From positions 124,001 through 188,000 of the forward strand of contig UCLR01000005.1 of NCBI GenBank assembly GCA_900473415.1: a DNA stretch of 64,000 nt, in the 5' to 3' direction. This DNA comes from Hyphomicrobiales bacterium. GTDB lineage: Bacteria > Pseudomonadota > Alphaproteobacteria > Rhizobiales > Beijerinckiaceae. The notes under the pieces are model-generated. The model was not told where the DNA came from, searched no databases, and saw only the letters and a list, made by a program, of their open reading frames with translations. This document shows positions 27,592-36,118 of this stretch, one piece after another; position 1 is the stretch's first letter; each line of letters opens with the position of its first letter. A program made the translations under genes and the position numbers.

Positions 27592-28536
27592 TCACCGGCC
27601 GGTCGCAAGTCTCAGAAGGCGAAAGGCCGCACGAGGATAACCCTTCCGGACATCGAACGCTTCGATCCGGCGCCGGCTCTCCGCGGCCAGAGCCTCGGCA
27701 TCGACGCCGGGGATGCGGTCATCGCCGGCGGCACCCGGACGGGCGAAGATCCGCAGATTGCCGGGATGGATGCCATGTTCCTCGCGATCCTGGCGGTGGA
27801 TGGCAAAGCCATGCCGCGCGAGCAAAATTCCCAGGGTCTCCGGCGTGAAATAGCTGCGATGCGAGACGTGCACGTGCTGGAGCCCCAGCCCCGCCCACTC
27901 GCTCACATCGGGAACCTCGATCACCAGCCAGCCATCGGGTGGCAGCCAGCCGGCGGCCAGTGCAAGGACCGAACCCGGATCCTCCAGATGCTCGAGCACG
28001 TGGAAGAGCGTGACGATCCGCGGTCTAAACGACAGAGCCCTCGCTGCGTCCAGCCCGTCCCCGTCGACATGGCCGCCGAGCCCGAGTTCGTCCTCGGCGA
28101 AGTGCCGCTGGACGGGCCCCGGCTCGATGCCGTGATAGGAGCGGCTGCCCGACTGGCGGCACGCATCCAGGAAGAAGCCAAGCCCGGTCCCGATATCGAG
28201 AACCTCGTCCAGCGGCCCGATGACATATCGCAGCACATGAGCCCGGTAACCGGCGGCGAGGCGCTGCGCGCCGATCAGCGCCGGACTCGCATCGGCCGTC
28301 CGCATCAGGCGCTGGTAGATGCCGCCATAGAATGCGGAGGCAGTCTCCCCGGCCAGGCCGCGCGCCAGATAGGTCGTGCCACATGTGCGGCAGACCGACA
28401 GCCGCACGTCGAGCAAGTAACGGTCGCGGCGGAGAATTTCGGCCGGCTCGTCCGCATTGCAGACCGGGCATCTGAGACGTTTCAGCCGGCGATTCAACCG
28501 CCAGAGATCGGCCAGCAATGGTGAAGAGCGGGGCAA
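27592..28536 (-). CDS. Class I SAM-dependent methyltransferase with N-terminal zinc ribbon (second copy)
   Basis: A 314-residue protein with an N-terminal CPVCNA...CRTCG ribbon. The methyltransferase domain carries motif I VLDIGTGLGFFLDAC and IVTLFHVLEHLEDP. It is a distant paralogue of 19434-20486. No ATG fits the N-terminus; the likely start is TTG at 28536, four bases after the sugar-transferase stop, or a TTG at 28518. It probably acts on a sugar nucleotide or glycan of this locus. Confidence 0.82.
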   Translation of the reverse strand: MPRSSPLLADLWRLNRRLKRLRCPVCNADEPAEILRRDRYLLDVRLSVCRTCGTTYLARGLAGETASAFYGGIYQRLMRTADASPALIGAQRLAAGYRAHVLRYVIGPLDEVLDIGTGLGFFLDACRQSGSRSYHGIEPGPVQRHFAEDELGLGGHVDGDGLDAARALSFRPRIVTLFHVLEHLEDPGSVLALAAGWLPPDGWLVIEVPDVSEWAGLGLQHVHVSHRSYFTPETLGILLARHGFAIHRQDREEHGIHPGNLRIFARPGAAGDDRIPGVDAEALAAESRRRIEAFDVRKGYPRAAFRLLRLATGR

Positions 28537-28540
28537 AGTC

Positions 28541-29221
28541 TCAGGCGCCGGGATTGCGGTGGATGCGGCCGAACCAGAGCGCCGGCGTTCGCAGCAGGAT
28601 CGAAAGATCGAGGCGCAGGCTCCAGTCTCGGATATAGGCCAGATCCTTGTCGAGCCGCCGCTGGAGATCGTCCCGGGTGGCCATCGGGCCGATCAGGCCG
28701 CTGACCTGGGCGAGCCCGGTGATCCCGGGCTTGGCGCCATGGCGCAGGCCATAGCCCGGCAGCAGGGCTGCACAATGCGCGCCGTGCTGCATGGCGTGCG
28801 GACGCGGCCCCACCAGCGACATCTCGCCTCGCAGCACGTTCCAGAGCTGGGGCAGCTCGTCGAGGCGCGAGCGCCGCAGGACATGGCCGACCGCCGTGAT
28901 CTGTGGATCGCCCGGCCAGACCTGCCGAAAATCGCCCGTCTCGAGCCCCTGGTGCAGGGTCCGGAACTTGAGCATCTCGAAGGGGAGGCCGTCGAGGCCC
29001 TCCCGCCATTGGCGGTAGAGCGCAGGCCCCTGCGACGTTGACCGGATCGCCGCCGCGATGAGGCAAAGCAAGGGCAGCAGCGCGACGAGCATGGATGCGG
29101 AGAGGGCAACGTCGATCGTGCGCTTGGCCCGCGCCGACCCGACGAACGTCTGGGTTTCGAAGACAGGAAAAGTCACGCGCAGCAGGCCGTTCGGAATTCG
29201 ATGTTGCAAACGTGGATGCAC
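28541..29221 (-). CDS. Undecaprenyl-phosphate sugar phosphotransferase (initiating bacterial sugar transferase)
   Basis: A 226-residue monotopic membrane enzyme of the WbaP/ExoY/PglC family, which transfers a sugar phosphate to undecaprenyl phosphate and so starts repeat-unit assembly. It shows KRTIDV followed by a single membrane segment (LSASMLVALLPLLCLIAAA), the KFRTL turn, LDELPQLWNVLRGEMSLVGP and PGITGLAQVSG. The large extra membrane domain of full-length WbaP is absent, so it is the short ExoY-like form. It precedes the second methyltransferase gene by 4 bases. Confidence 0.93.
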   Translation of the reverse strand: MHPRLQHRIPNGLLRVTFPVFETQTFVGSARAKRTIDVALSASMLVALLPLLCLIAAAIRSTSQGPALYRQWREGLDGLPFEMLKFRTLHQGLETGDFRQVWPGDPQITAVGHVLRRSRLDELPQLWNVLRGEMSLVGPRPHAMQHGAHCAALLPGYGLRHGAKPGITGLAQVSGLIGPMATRDDLQRRLDKDLAYIRDWSLRLDLSILLRTPALWFGRIHRNPGA

Positions 29222-29589
29222 GCGAACGTGGCCGGGCGCAACCGCTGCAGAAGGGGGGCAGCCATGTCGATGGCCGTGCTGTGGACAACTCTACGATAGC
29301 GGCAGAGCTCGGTTCCAATGCCGCCAGGCCCGGTACATCAGACGGATGAGCCGGCTGTTTGCCTGCCGCGCGGCAGAGATCGAGGCAGGCTGCATGCCGA
29401 CATGACCATTGCGGGTGCGATCAATCCTGCTGGAGACATGCCGGACCTGCCCCGCGCGCTGCGAGCGACGGCGCTCGGTCAAGGCCGGCAGCGTCTGCAT
29501 CGGGAGTCTGGCTGCACAGTGGGCGCCTGCGACGAGGCGGAACTGGCGGTGGCCTATCCGTCTGGACGGCCTCGCGGCGCCCTGGCCGA
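29222..29589. other. Intergenic region between polysaccharide locus and enolase gene
   Basis: These 368 bases hold no supported gene. Open frames on both strands have no recognisable motif; one 34-codon minus-strand frame at 29294-29398 is noted only for completeness. The promoter of the leftward sugar-transferase gene should lie at the left end. The region sits at the right boundary of the polysaccharide locus. Confidence 0.4.
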
Positions 29590-30711
29590 TCAATGGCTGA
29601 GCGGCGAGGTCTCGTCGTGTTCCCGGATGAAGTCCATGTCGAGCTCCAGGCCCAGACCCGGCAGGTCCGGCACCTCCATGTAGCCATCGACCGGCACGGG
29701 CGCGTCCTTGAAGACCTTCGCCGTAATGTCCTCGAACATCAGGAGCCGCTCGAGAAACAGCGCGTTCGGAATGGCGGCGGCCAGATGGAGGTGGATGTTC
29801 TCCATTGCGTGCGGCGCGAATTTCACGTTCCAAGCCTCTGTCATCGCAGCGCATTTCAACATTTCAGTATAGCCGCCGATGCGGGCGCCATCGACCTGGA
29901 CGATATCGGCGGCATCATTGATCAAGAGGTCGCGCACGCCGAATTTGGTGTATTCGTGCTCGCCGGTCGCGAGCGGGATATCGGTACCGCGCTTGAAGCG
30001 GGCGAGGCCGGGAATATCGTCGGCGAACACCGGCTCCTCGAACAGCATGATGTCGTATTCGCGGATGTTGTTGGCGAGCTGAACGGCGGTCGCGGCGTCG
30101 AAGCAGTTGTTGGCGTCCACCAGCAGGTTGATATCGGGGCCGACGGCCTCACGCACCTTGCGGACACGCTGGACGTCGCGACGCGGATTCCGCCCGCCCT
30201 CATAGCCGACCTTGAACTTGATCGTCTTGAAGCCGCGCGCGACCATGCCCTTCATCTCCTCGACGAGTTCCTCGTCGGAATACGAAGTCCAGCCGCCGCT
30301 CGAATAGACCGGCACCTTGGTCCGGTTGCCGCCGAGCAGCTTGTAGAGCGGCAGGCCGGTGATCTTGCCCTTGAGATCCCAGAGCGCGATGTCGACCGCG
30401 CTGAGCGCGCAATACATCAGCCCCTTGCGCCCGACGCCGCGCAGATAGTGGAAGAATTCCTGCCAGATCGCTTCCGTCTGGAGCGGATCGCGACCGATCA
30501 GCTTCGGCGCCATGTTGCGGTTGATCAGGGCGCAAGTCGCCTCGCCGCCGACCTCATGATAGGTGATGCCTATGCCTTCGAGGCCGCTATCGGTCGTCAC
30601 GCGGACGACGACATAGCCGACCGATTCGACCTTGCGCGTCGCATCTGCGAATCCGCCGGTAATAGGCGTCGAGACCAGATGGACATCGAGCTTTCTGATC
30701 TTATGCGGCAT
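29590..30711 (-). CDS. Mandelate racemase/muconate lactonizing enzyme (enolase superfamily) protein
   Basis: A 373-residue (beta/alpha)8-barrel enzyme. The metal ligands are the Asp in LLVDANNCFD, the Glu in LFEEPV and the Glu in LATGEHEY. The catalytic lysine pair is in TIKFKVGY, and the late histidine is in FAPHAMENIHLHL. The family dehydrates sugar acids or racemises alpha-hydroxy acids; an exact substrate is not readable. The ATG at 30711 has a TGGAG site upstream and gives the family N-terminus; the open frame to 30837 is promoter sequence. It is divergent from an IclR regulator, which probably controls it. Confidence 0.9.
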   Translation of the reverse strand: MPHKIRKLDVHLVSTPITGGFADATRKVESVGYVVVRVTTDSGLEGIGITYHEVGGEATCALINRNMAPKLIGRDPLQTEAIWQEFFHYLRGVGRKGLMYCALSAVDIALWDLKGKITGLPLYKLLGGNRTKVPVYSSGGWTSYSDEELVEEMKGMVARGFKTIKFKVGYEGGRNPRRDVQRVRKVREAVGPDINLLVDANNCFDAATAVQLANNIREYDIMLFEEPVFADDIPGLARFKRGTDIPLATGEHEYTKFGVRDLLINDAADIVQVDGARIGGYTEMLKCAAMTEAWNVKFAPHAMENIHLHLAAAIPNALFLERLLMFEDITAKVFKDAPVPVDGYMEVPDLPGLGLELDMDFIREHDETSPLSH

Positions 30712-30791
30712 CGGTCGCTCCAGATTGAAATCAGGGAACTGCGCTGGGCTCACCCGGCAGCGGGATACCCGAGCATATTGACTCGAACCGA

Positions 30792-30876
30792 GGTCAATCA
30801 TTGTCCAATCTATGTATTGTCGGCGCTGTTCGGTCAATCCGAAAGCTAGACAAGAATATGTCAGACAATTTTCTTG
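30792..30876. promoter_or_regulatory. Putative operator/promoter region of the enolase gene
   Basis: This AT-rich block upstream of the enolase start holds several symmetric elements. CAAGAA at 30851-30856 and TTCTTG at 30871-30876 flank an inner palindrome TGTCAGACA at 30859-30867, almost on the same centre. GGTCAATC occurs twice, at 30792 and 30832, exactly 40 bases apart. On the minus strand TTGACC (from 30837) with CATAGA 17 bases further could serve as -35/-10. The GTC-N-GAC core resembles sites of the FadR/GntR group, but the adjacent regulator is IclR type. Confidence 0.45.
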
Positions 30877-31022
30877 ATTTCAAAGCGCAGCTACTTGGTT
30901 TTGTGGTGGCGCTATCGTCGCGTTGACCGTGTCGTCGCGCGGGAGCGATCCAGTGATCGCATCGCCTGTTCCGCACAGAATATGTCTCGCCTCGCTCCCT
31001 CCGCTCTCGCTGCCCCGCTTAG

Positions 31023-31127
31023 ATTGAAAGCCCAGAATGGCGGGCCTCGGAACGCCAGGCCTGGAATGAGCAGGAGGGCGCCGCCGCCTTCTTCGGCAAG
31101 CGCTCCCCGAGCTTCACCGGCCGCTAG
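31023..31127 (+). pseudogene. Enoyl-CoA hydratase (crotonase) C-terminal fragment
   Basis: A 35-codon frame ending in TAG at 31125. Its last 20 residues (NEQEGAAAFFGKRSPSFTGR) match the C-terminal consensus of crotonase-family enzymes, in which the tail forms the CoA-side cap (EGxxAFxEKRxPxFxG). A stop codon immediately upstream (31020-31022) removes the rest. It is a remnant lying in the gap between the enolase and the IclR gene, evidence of past deletion here. Confidence 0.6.
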
Positions 31128-31158
31128 CAGGCACCGGCAGAGGAGAACCAGACCGGCC

Positions 31159-31902
31159 ATGGCCCATATTCCTGCCGAACGCTGCCTCGGGATTATCCAG
31201 CTTCTCGTCGAAGCTCCGGTCGGCATGCAGCTCGGTGAGATCGCCCAGCGGCTCGCCTTGCCCAAGAGCGGCGTCCACCGTCTCCTCGGAGCCCTCATCG
31301 AGCAGGGTTGGGTCGAGCACGACCCGCAGAATGGAAGCTATCGCCTGACAATGCGGCTGACGATCCTCGGGCAGCGGCATTATTCCGCGACCGGCATTTC
31401 CGACATCTGTCAGCCGCTTCTCGACGAGCTCGCGGCCCAAACCCGCGAATTCATCCGTCTTGCCGTGATCGACGCGTTTGCGCTCGTCTGGGTCGCCGAC
31501 GCTCAGGGCGCGCGCGGGGGGGTGATGTACCAGCCCCTGCTAACCAGCAACACGGTGCCGCTGCATGCTACGGCGAGTGGCAAGGTTTGGCTCGCCTGCT
31601 TGGCGCGCGACCAAGTGCGAGACATCATCGGCCGGAATGGCGGCTTCGGCGATTCAGGGCAATTCGGCCCCAACGCCGTGCGCAATTTCGATCAACTGTT
31701 CGCGGAGCTCGATCGCACCCGCGCCCGCGGATTCGGGATTGCGACGAGCGAGGCCGAGCCCGGCGTCACCGCTGTTGCTGCGGCGATCTGTTCAGGTCTC
31801 GACGGGGCACCTGTAGGGTCGGTTAGCGTTGCGGGTCCTGGAGTTCGCATGAGCGAGAACCGACTGGGCGAGCTGGGGCCTCTGGTTGTTGATGTTGCTT
31901 GA
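31159..31902 (+). CDS. IclR family transcriptional regulator
   Basis: A 247-residue regulator. The N-terminal winged helix-turn-helix is at about residues 5-65 (IIQLLVEAPVGMQLGEIAQRL, then LPKSGVHRLLGALIEQGWV). The C-terminal GAF-like effector domain has the usual PLHATASGKVWLAC and GFGIATSEAEPGVTAVAAAI. The ATG at 31159 is preceded by AGGAG at 31140-31144; the open frame upstream to 30874 includes the crotonase remnant region and is not coding. It is divergent from the enolase-superfamily gene, a classic regulator-target arrangement. Confidence 0.9.
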   Translation: MAHIPAERCLGIIQLLVEAPVGMQLGEIAQRLALPKSGVHRLLGALIEQGWVEHDPQNGSYRLTMRLTILGQRHYSATGISDICQPLLDELAAQTREFIRLAVIDAFALVWVADAQGARGGVMYQPLLTSNTVPLHATASGKVWLACLARDQVRDIIGRNGGFGDSGQFGPNAVRNFDQLFAELDRTRARGFGIATSEAEPGVTAVAAAICSGLDGAPVGSVSVAGPGVRMSENRLGELGPLVVDVA

Positions 31903-32493
31903 CAACTGTCGGAGCTTTGGCCGTTGAGAAAGCCACTGAAGTCGTCCAGAAATTCGGTGGCTGCTTGAACGCAGTCGACCGTCCTCCAAGCGAATTTCGA
32001 TCTCGCCCGCAGGACCTCCCGGGCAAAATGTCTGCGTCGGGATAGCTCCCAGAATCGCTGGTCTCTTTCTGCGCGGGCGAATTCGCTGGCGCTGTACGCG
32101 CTTGCCGAGCGGTCGCGGCCGGCACCACGATCCTGACAGGCGCTAGCACCTATGCCGGCGCGGCCACCGTCACCGGAGGTCGAGCGGCGGTGAACGGCTC
32201 GATCGGCTCGATCGTCTCGCCCGTGACGGTGAACGCCGGCGGTGAATCGGCGGCAGCGGCCCCGTGGGCGCGACGTCAATGGCGGCACGCTGGCGCCGGG
32301 CAACTCGATCGGCCCGCTGCCCGTCGACGGCAACCTCGCCTTCTCGCCCGGCTCGACCTATGCGATCGGGCCTTCGTCCATGGATCGACACTCATCGTGC
32401 TAAGCAGCCGCAGGCCTCCGAGTTGTTCACCTGGCGTCGCGAGCTTCGCGAGGCCGCGGATGCGGTGCCAGCGTTCGTGCCGGCGGTAATCCT
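31903..32493. other. Gene-poor gap with an autotransporter remnant
   Basis: About 590 bases between the IclR gene and rraA. The stretch 32121-32395 is a decayed autotransporter segment, listed separately. The remainder (31903-32120) has no recognisable coding content on either strand. Confidence 0.5.
32121..32395 (+). pseudogene. Autotransporter passenger-repeat fragment
   Basis: Reading across two frameshifts gives the hallmark passenger-associated repeat of type V autotransporters. GTTILTGASTYAGAATVTGG with VNGSIGSIVSPVTVNAGG is in one frame; after shifts near 32245 and 32275, GGTLAPGNSIGPLPVDGNLA and FSPGSTYAIG follow. Intact relatives are adhesin-like proteins of more than 1000 residues with a C-terminal beta-barrel; neither flank is present. 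It is clearly dead. Confidence 0.7.
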
Positions 32494-33138
32494 CTAAAAG
32501 ACCCGATGCTTCAGATAGGCCTCGAGCGGATCCACGCCGGCACGGATGGCTTTGACCATTTCGCCCTCGGTTTCCATCTTTTGTTCGGCTGCCGCCACGA
32601 CGGCTTCAATGGCAGCGCCCGGGACGAGAATGATGCCATCCCTGTCCGCGAGGACGTAGTCATCCGGCTGGACCATTTCATTGCCGACTGCGATCGGTTC
32701 CTCGTAGCTTTCGACGCGCCAGGCCGAAACGATGTCGATCGGCGTCGCATAGCGCGCGAATACGGGGAAGCGTTCCTCGACGATCGCGTCGATGTCGCGG
32801 CAGCCGCCGTCGGCAATATAGCCGCGCACGCCTTTGATCTTGAGAGCTTCTGCAGACAGACCGCCGAACAGCGCCCGCCGATCGTCCTGTGGCTGAACGA
32901 TGACCACGCGGCCTTTCGGTACACGCGACAGCAGCGTTGCCCATTCGAGCAGCGAGTTGTGCTTGTCGAGCGTGGGGTCGGGCCGCCCGCGCACCGTGAA
33001 GACCGGTCCCGCACAACGCATCCATGGCTCCAGCCCGATGATGGTGCGCGGCAGCACCCGCAGCGGCAGGCCGAGATCCTTCATTACGTCGTGAACGACA
33101 GAGGAGTGGCAGGCATCGAGCCGGTCGGCGAAACTCAT
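32494..33138 (-). CDS. RraA family protein (HMG aldolase / dimethylmenaquinone methyltransferase-like)
   Basis: A 214-residue protein. The signature FGGLSAEALKIKGVRGYIADGGCRD, with the substrate-binding Gly-rich loop and the R-D metal pair, is that of the RraA-like 4-hydroxy-4-methyl-2-oxoglutarate/oxaloacetate aldolase family. The C-terminal DYVLADRDGIILVP is also typical. It is more likely a class II pyruvate aldolase in sugar-acid or aromatic catabolism than the RNase E inhibitor. The ATG at 33138 has AAAGGG upstream. It follows the MHS transporter gene after 267 bases on the same strand. A broken relative lies at 34776-35037. Confidence 0.88.
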   Translation of the reverse strand: MSFADRLDACHSSVVHDVMKDLGLPLRVLPRTIIGLEPWMRCAGPVFTVRGRPDPTLDKHNSLLEWATLLSRVPKGRVVIVQPQDDRRALFGGLSAEALKIKGVRGYIADGGCRDIDAIVEERFPVFARYATPIDIVSAWRVESYEEPIAVGNEMVQPDDYVLADRDGIILVPGAAIEAVVAAAEQKMETEGEMVKAIRAGVDPLEAYLKHRVF

Positions 33139-33405
33139 GTGCGGGACCCTTTCTCGCTGAGTGTGCGAGGGTGAAATCAGACGTTCGGTGAGTGCATCTC
33201 GACGCGCTTGCGGCGGCGCCAGAAGGGAGATAGTCGCCTGTCGCCGAAGCAGGTCAGGCTCGGCGAAAGGCGTGATGTTCATGACGCTCGGGGGCGGGCG
33301 TCGAGGAGAAAAGGTCGATCTCCTCCAGGCTCTTCCGATTGGCGCACAGTGACTGCCAACGTCAGCGGGATGCGACAGACCCTAATGGCGCATGCCGAAA
33401 CACAG

Positions 33406-34722
33406 TCAGTTGTGGACCGAGCGATGCTTGATTAGCAGGACCGCGAGAATCGTCAGGGCGCAACAGGCCATGAGATAGGCCGCGACAAAGGTCGGCTTGC
33501 CGTCCGCAGCGGCAACCAGCGAGGCTGCGATGAGCGGGGTAGGACCGGCGATGAGCACACCGTTCAGCTCCCGCGACATGGCAAGTCCGGAGAAGCGATA
33601 GCGCGTCGGGAACAGGTTCGCGAGGAAGGCACCCTGCGCTCCCGCCATCGCCCCGAAGCCGATGCCGTAGCCCAGTCCGATCCCCACCGTTGACCAGAGC
33701 ACGCTGTGCGTGTCGAACATCCAGAACAGCGGATAGGCCAGGAGCAGCACGAACAGCGCGCCGCCAGCATAGACTGTTGCGCTGCCGACGCGATCAGCCA
33801 GCGCCCCCATGACCGGCACGCCGGCTATGCCGAACAGCGAGCCGATGGTAACGGCGACCAGGCCTTCGGTGCGGGACATGCCGACGGTGTTGATCATGTA
33901 GCTGAGTGAGAAGGCGCTCAGGATATAGGCGTTGGCGTTGTGGCCGGTGACGCTCAGGAAACCGAATAGAACCTCGCGCGGGCTGTTGCGGAAGAGCTCG
34001 CCGAGCGGCACGCGCTGCTCGTGTCGCTTCGCCTCGGCGCGTGCCATCGCCGCGACATATTCCGGCGTCTCGTCGAGATGCTTGCGGATATAGAACGCGA
34101 CCAGGAACAGGGCGCCCGAGATCAGGAAGGGAACGCGCCAGGCCCAGCCGAGCAGCACATCCTCAGGCAGATAGGAGATCAGCAGGAAGGAGAGCGTCGC
34201 CAGCATGATGCCGACGAGCGTCGCGGCATTGGGAAGGCCGGTGTAGAAGGCGCGCTTGCTCGGTGGCGCGTATTCGGCGACGAGGACGATGGCACCCGCG
34301 AGCTCCGCGCCCGCGCCGAAGCCCTGGATCAGGCGCATGAGCACGAGCAGGATTGGTGCTGCAATGCCGATGCTTTCATAGGTCGGCAGCAGACCCATCA
34401 GCACGGTCGCCAGACCCATCAGGGTGATGGTCAGGATCAAGGCCGGCTTGCGGCCGAACGTGTCGCCGATATGCGAGATGACGATGCCGCCGACGGGGCG
34501 TGCGAAGTAACCGACCGCGAAGGTCGCGAAAGCTGCCAGCACGCCGGTCGTCGGCGACAGGTTGGGAAAGAACAGCTTGTTGATGATTACGCCCGAGGCC
34601 GCGCCATAGAGTGCATAGTCGTACCATTCGATCACGGTGCCGACCGTCGCGGCGGTCACGGCCTTCCCTAGATTCGCCTGGCTGCCGCCCGCCGCCGGTA
34701 CGAAAGCGTCTGTTGTTGTCAT
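33406..34722 (-). CDS. MFS transporter, metabolite:H+ symporter (MHS) family
   Basis: A 438-residue inner-membrane carrier with 12 predicted helices. The start of the first helix reads GTVIEWYDYALYG, and the loop 2-3 motif GDTFGRKPALI and RLIQGFGAGAELAGAI are those of the MHS group (ShiA, KgtP, ProP), which import organic acids or betaines with protons. AGGA lies five bases before the ATG. Its position between the broken and intact rraA genes, downstream of a GntR gene, suggests that it imports the acid degraded by the RraA-type aldolase. Confidence 0.92.
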   Translation of the reverse strand: MTTTDAFVPAAGGSQANLGKAVTAATVGTVIEWYDYALYGAASGVIINKLFFPNLSPTTGVLAAFATFAVGYFARPVGGIVISHIGDTFGRKPALILTITLMGLATVLMGLLPTYESIGIAAPILLVLMRLIQGFGAGAELAGAIVLVAEYAPPSKRAFYTGLPNAATLVGIMLATLSFLLISYLPEDVLLGWAWRVPFLISGALFLVAFYIRKHLDETPEYVAAMARAEAKRHEQRVPLGELFRNSPREVLFGFLSVTGHNANAYILSAFSLSYMINTVGMSRTEGLVAVTIGSLFGIAGVPVMGALADRVGSATVYAGGALFVLLLAYPLFWMFDTHSVLWSTVGIGLGYGIGFGAMAGAQGAFLANLFPTRYRFSGLAMSRELNGVLIAGPTPLIAASLVAAADGKPTFVAAYLMACCALTILAVLLIKHRSVHN

Positions 34723-34775
34723 ATCCTTGGTATTCCTCTGCCGACCTTGTCGGAGCGCGGAGTCCGCTCCATGAT

Positions 34776-35037
34776 TTATCTCTTGGCGAAGTTCTCGGCG
34801 GTGGTCTCACCCACCAAAATCTTGCCCCGGATGTCGTCCCCGACGCGCATCTTGTTGGTGCCGCCGCCGGTACGTCCTTTTCGCGCCTGGTCGGGACGAT
34901 GACGATGCCATCCGGCGAAAGGAACGTGCTCGCCAGCCCCATCGCATCACATCGCCGAGAACGGCCGTGTACAGCTTGGCCTTGATCGCGGCGAAAAGGG
35001 CTTCTTCCGGCCAGGCAAGAGGACGATCATCAGTCAT
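34776..35037 (-). pseudogene. RraA family gene with internal deletion
   Basis: The 5' end encodes a normal RraA-like N-terminus (MTDDRPLAWPEEALFAAIKA, then KLYTAVLGDVM). After a junction near 34940 the sequence jumps to the family C-terminus, SPDGIVIVPTRREKDV. After a frameshift near 34863 it continues as NKMRVGDDIRGKILVGETT and ends FAKR with TAA at 34776-34778. Roughly 150 central residues, including the catalytic loop, are lost. It lies 8 bases after the GntR gene, so it was probably the first structural gene of this operon. Confidence 0.82.
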
Positions 35038-35045
35038 GATGGTCC

Positions 35046-35768
35046 TCAGCTTTGAGAAAGAGCGCGCTCGAAGCGGCCGATGGCAGAGGCGTAGTGGGCC
35101 GTCATACCGGCACGAGCGCGTTCGGGATCGCCGGCTATGATGCCGGCAGCCGTTTCGACATGGACACTGACGATCACGTCCCATTCCTCGGCATTGCGGG
35201 CAAGGCTCAGGCCGCTGCGGGTCGACTGGCTGGCAACCTCGCTGATGCCGGCGAGCAATGAAGCCAGCAGGTGATTGCCGGTCGCCTTGGCCAGGATCTT
35301 GTGGAACTGAATGTCGAGGCGCCAGAAACTCTCGACATCGCCGCATGCGGCTCCGATCGCCGCCGCCAGCTTCTCCAGCGCGGCAGCCTGCTCGGGGGTG
35401 CGGTTCAGCGCGGCGAGTTCGGCTGCAAGTTCCTCCAGGCCGCGACGCACGTTCATGACGTCGAGCATTCTAACCTGACCAATCGCCAGGCCGTGGTTCA
35501 TGAGATTGGCGAACGGTGCATGCGCCAAGGCCGACACGGTCGGGCTGCGCCCGCTCGATACGGAAATGAGGCCGCGCCCGGCCAGCGCATTCGTCGCTTC
35601 GCGGACCGACGGGCGGCTCACATCGAACTTGCGCGCGAGTTCCGACTCGCTCGGCAACAGGTCGCCGGGGCCGAGCCCTTCCGCAACGATCAGTTGGACG
35701 ATGTAATCGGCCACCTGATCCGAAATTCGCACTTGTCTCACGAGTCCACACCCGATGTTTGTGTCCAA
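35046..35768 (-). CDS. GntR family transcriptional regulator, FadR/FCD subfamily
   Basis: A 240-residue regulator. The winged helix-turn-helix covers about residues 14-78 (LLPSESELARKFDVSRPSVR, EATNALAGRGLISV). The C-terminal all-helical FCD domain includes the metal-site pattern DIQFHKILAKATGNHLL and the late VSVHVETAAGI histidine. FCD regulators bind organic acids, which suits the MHS carrier and aldolase genes downstream on the same strand. A 6-7-6 inverted repeat 25 bases upstream of its start may be its own operator. Confidence 0.92.
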   Translation of the reverse strand: MDTNIGCGLVRQVRISDQVADYIVQLIVAEGLGPGDLLPSESELARKFDVSRPSVREATNALAGRGLISVSSGRSPTVSALAHAPFANLMNHGLAIGQVRMLDVMNVRRGLEELAAELAALNRTPEQAAALEKLAAAIGAACGDVESFWRLDIQFHKILAKATGNHLLASLLAGISEVASQSTRSGLSLARNAEEWDVIVSVHVETAAGIIAGDPERARAGMTAHYASAIGRFERALSQS

Positions 35769-36118
35769 CAGCGTGCGTCAAGACCTGGCTATCTGTCAAC
35801 CTGCCTGACAGGTAAGGTTCAGATGCCTGCCCGTCAGACGCCACCCCGCTGTCCCCGCCACCCCCGCCGCGCCTACGGCATGTGCACCGCCGCCAAGGCC
35901 CGTGAGCGGCCGTCGGGCCGCTTCAATGTTGCCTGTCCCTTGAATCCGCTCTCTTTTCCTGCGGCGCTCTCGCGTGGGTGTGCGAGGTATCGAGATAGTC
36001 GAGCCCCCAACGACGTGGCGGCGAAGGCCGTCCGCTCCAGGCTCTCGACGTCATCGACTTCAAAAATCCGGCTTGGGATTGCAACCGATCCGTCCGACCG
36101 GGCAGCCTTCGGGGCGAT
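35769..36118. other. Intergenic region upstream of gntR
   Basis: Apart from the inverted repeat at 35793-35811 I see no gene here. The right part (36050-36118) may still belong to the degenerate IS3 element whose readable remnant begins at 36119. Confidence 0.35.
35793..35811. promoter_or_regulatory. Inverted repeat, candidate GntR operator
   Basis: CTGTCA at 35793-35798 and TGACAG at 35806-35811 form a perfect 6-bp inverted repeat with a 7-base spacer, 25-43 bases upstream of the gntR start. The architecture matches the TTGTCA/TGACAA repeat at 59808-59826. Autoregulation is a common arrangement for FCD regulators; no binding is shown by the sequence. Confidence 0.45.

Noticed and set aside
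32494..33138. Regulator of RNase E activity (RraA proper)
   Set aside because: The catalytic GG...DGGCRD signature and the catabolic neighbours favour an aldolase; true RraA function is confined to a narrower enterobacterial group.
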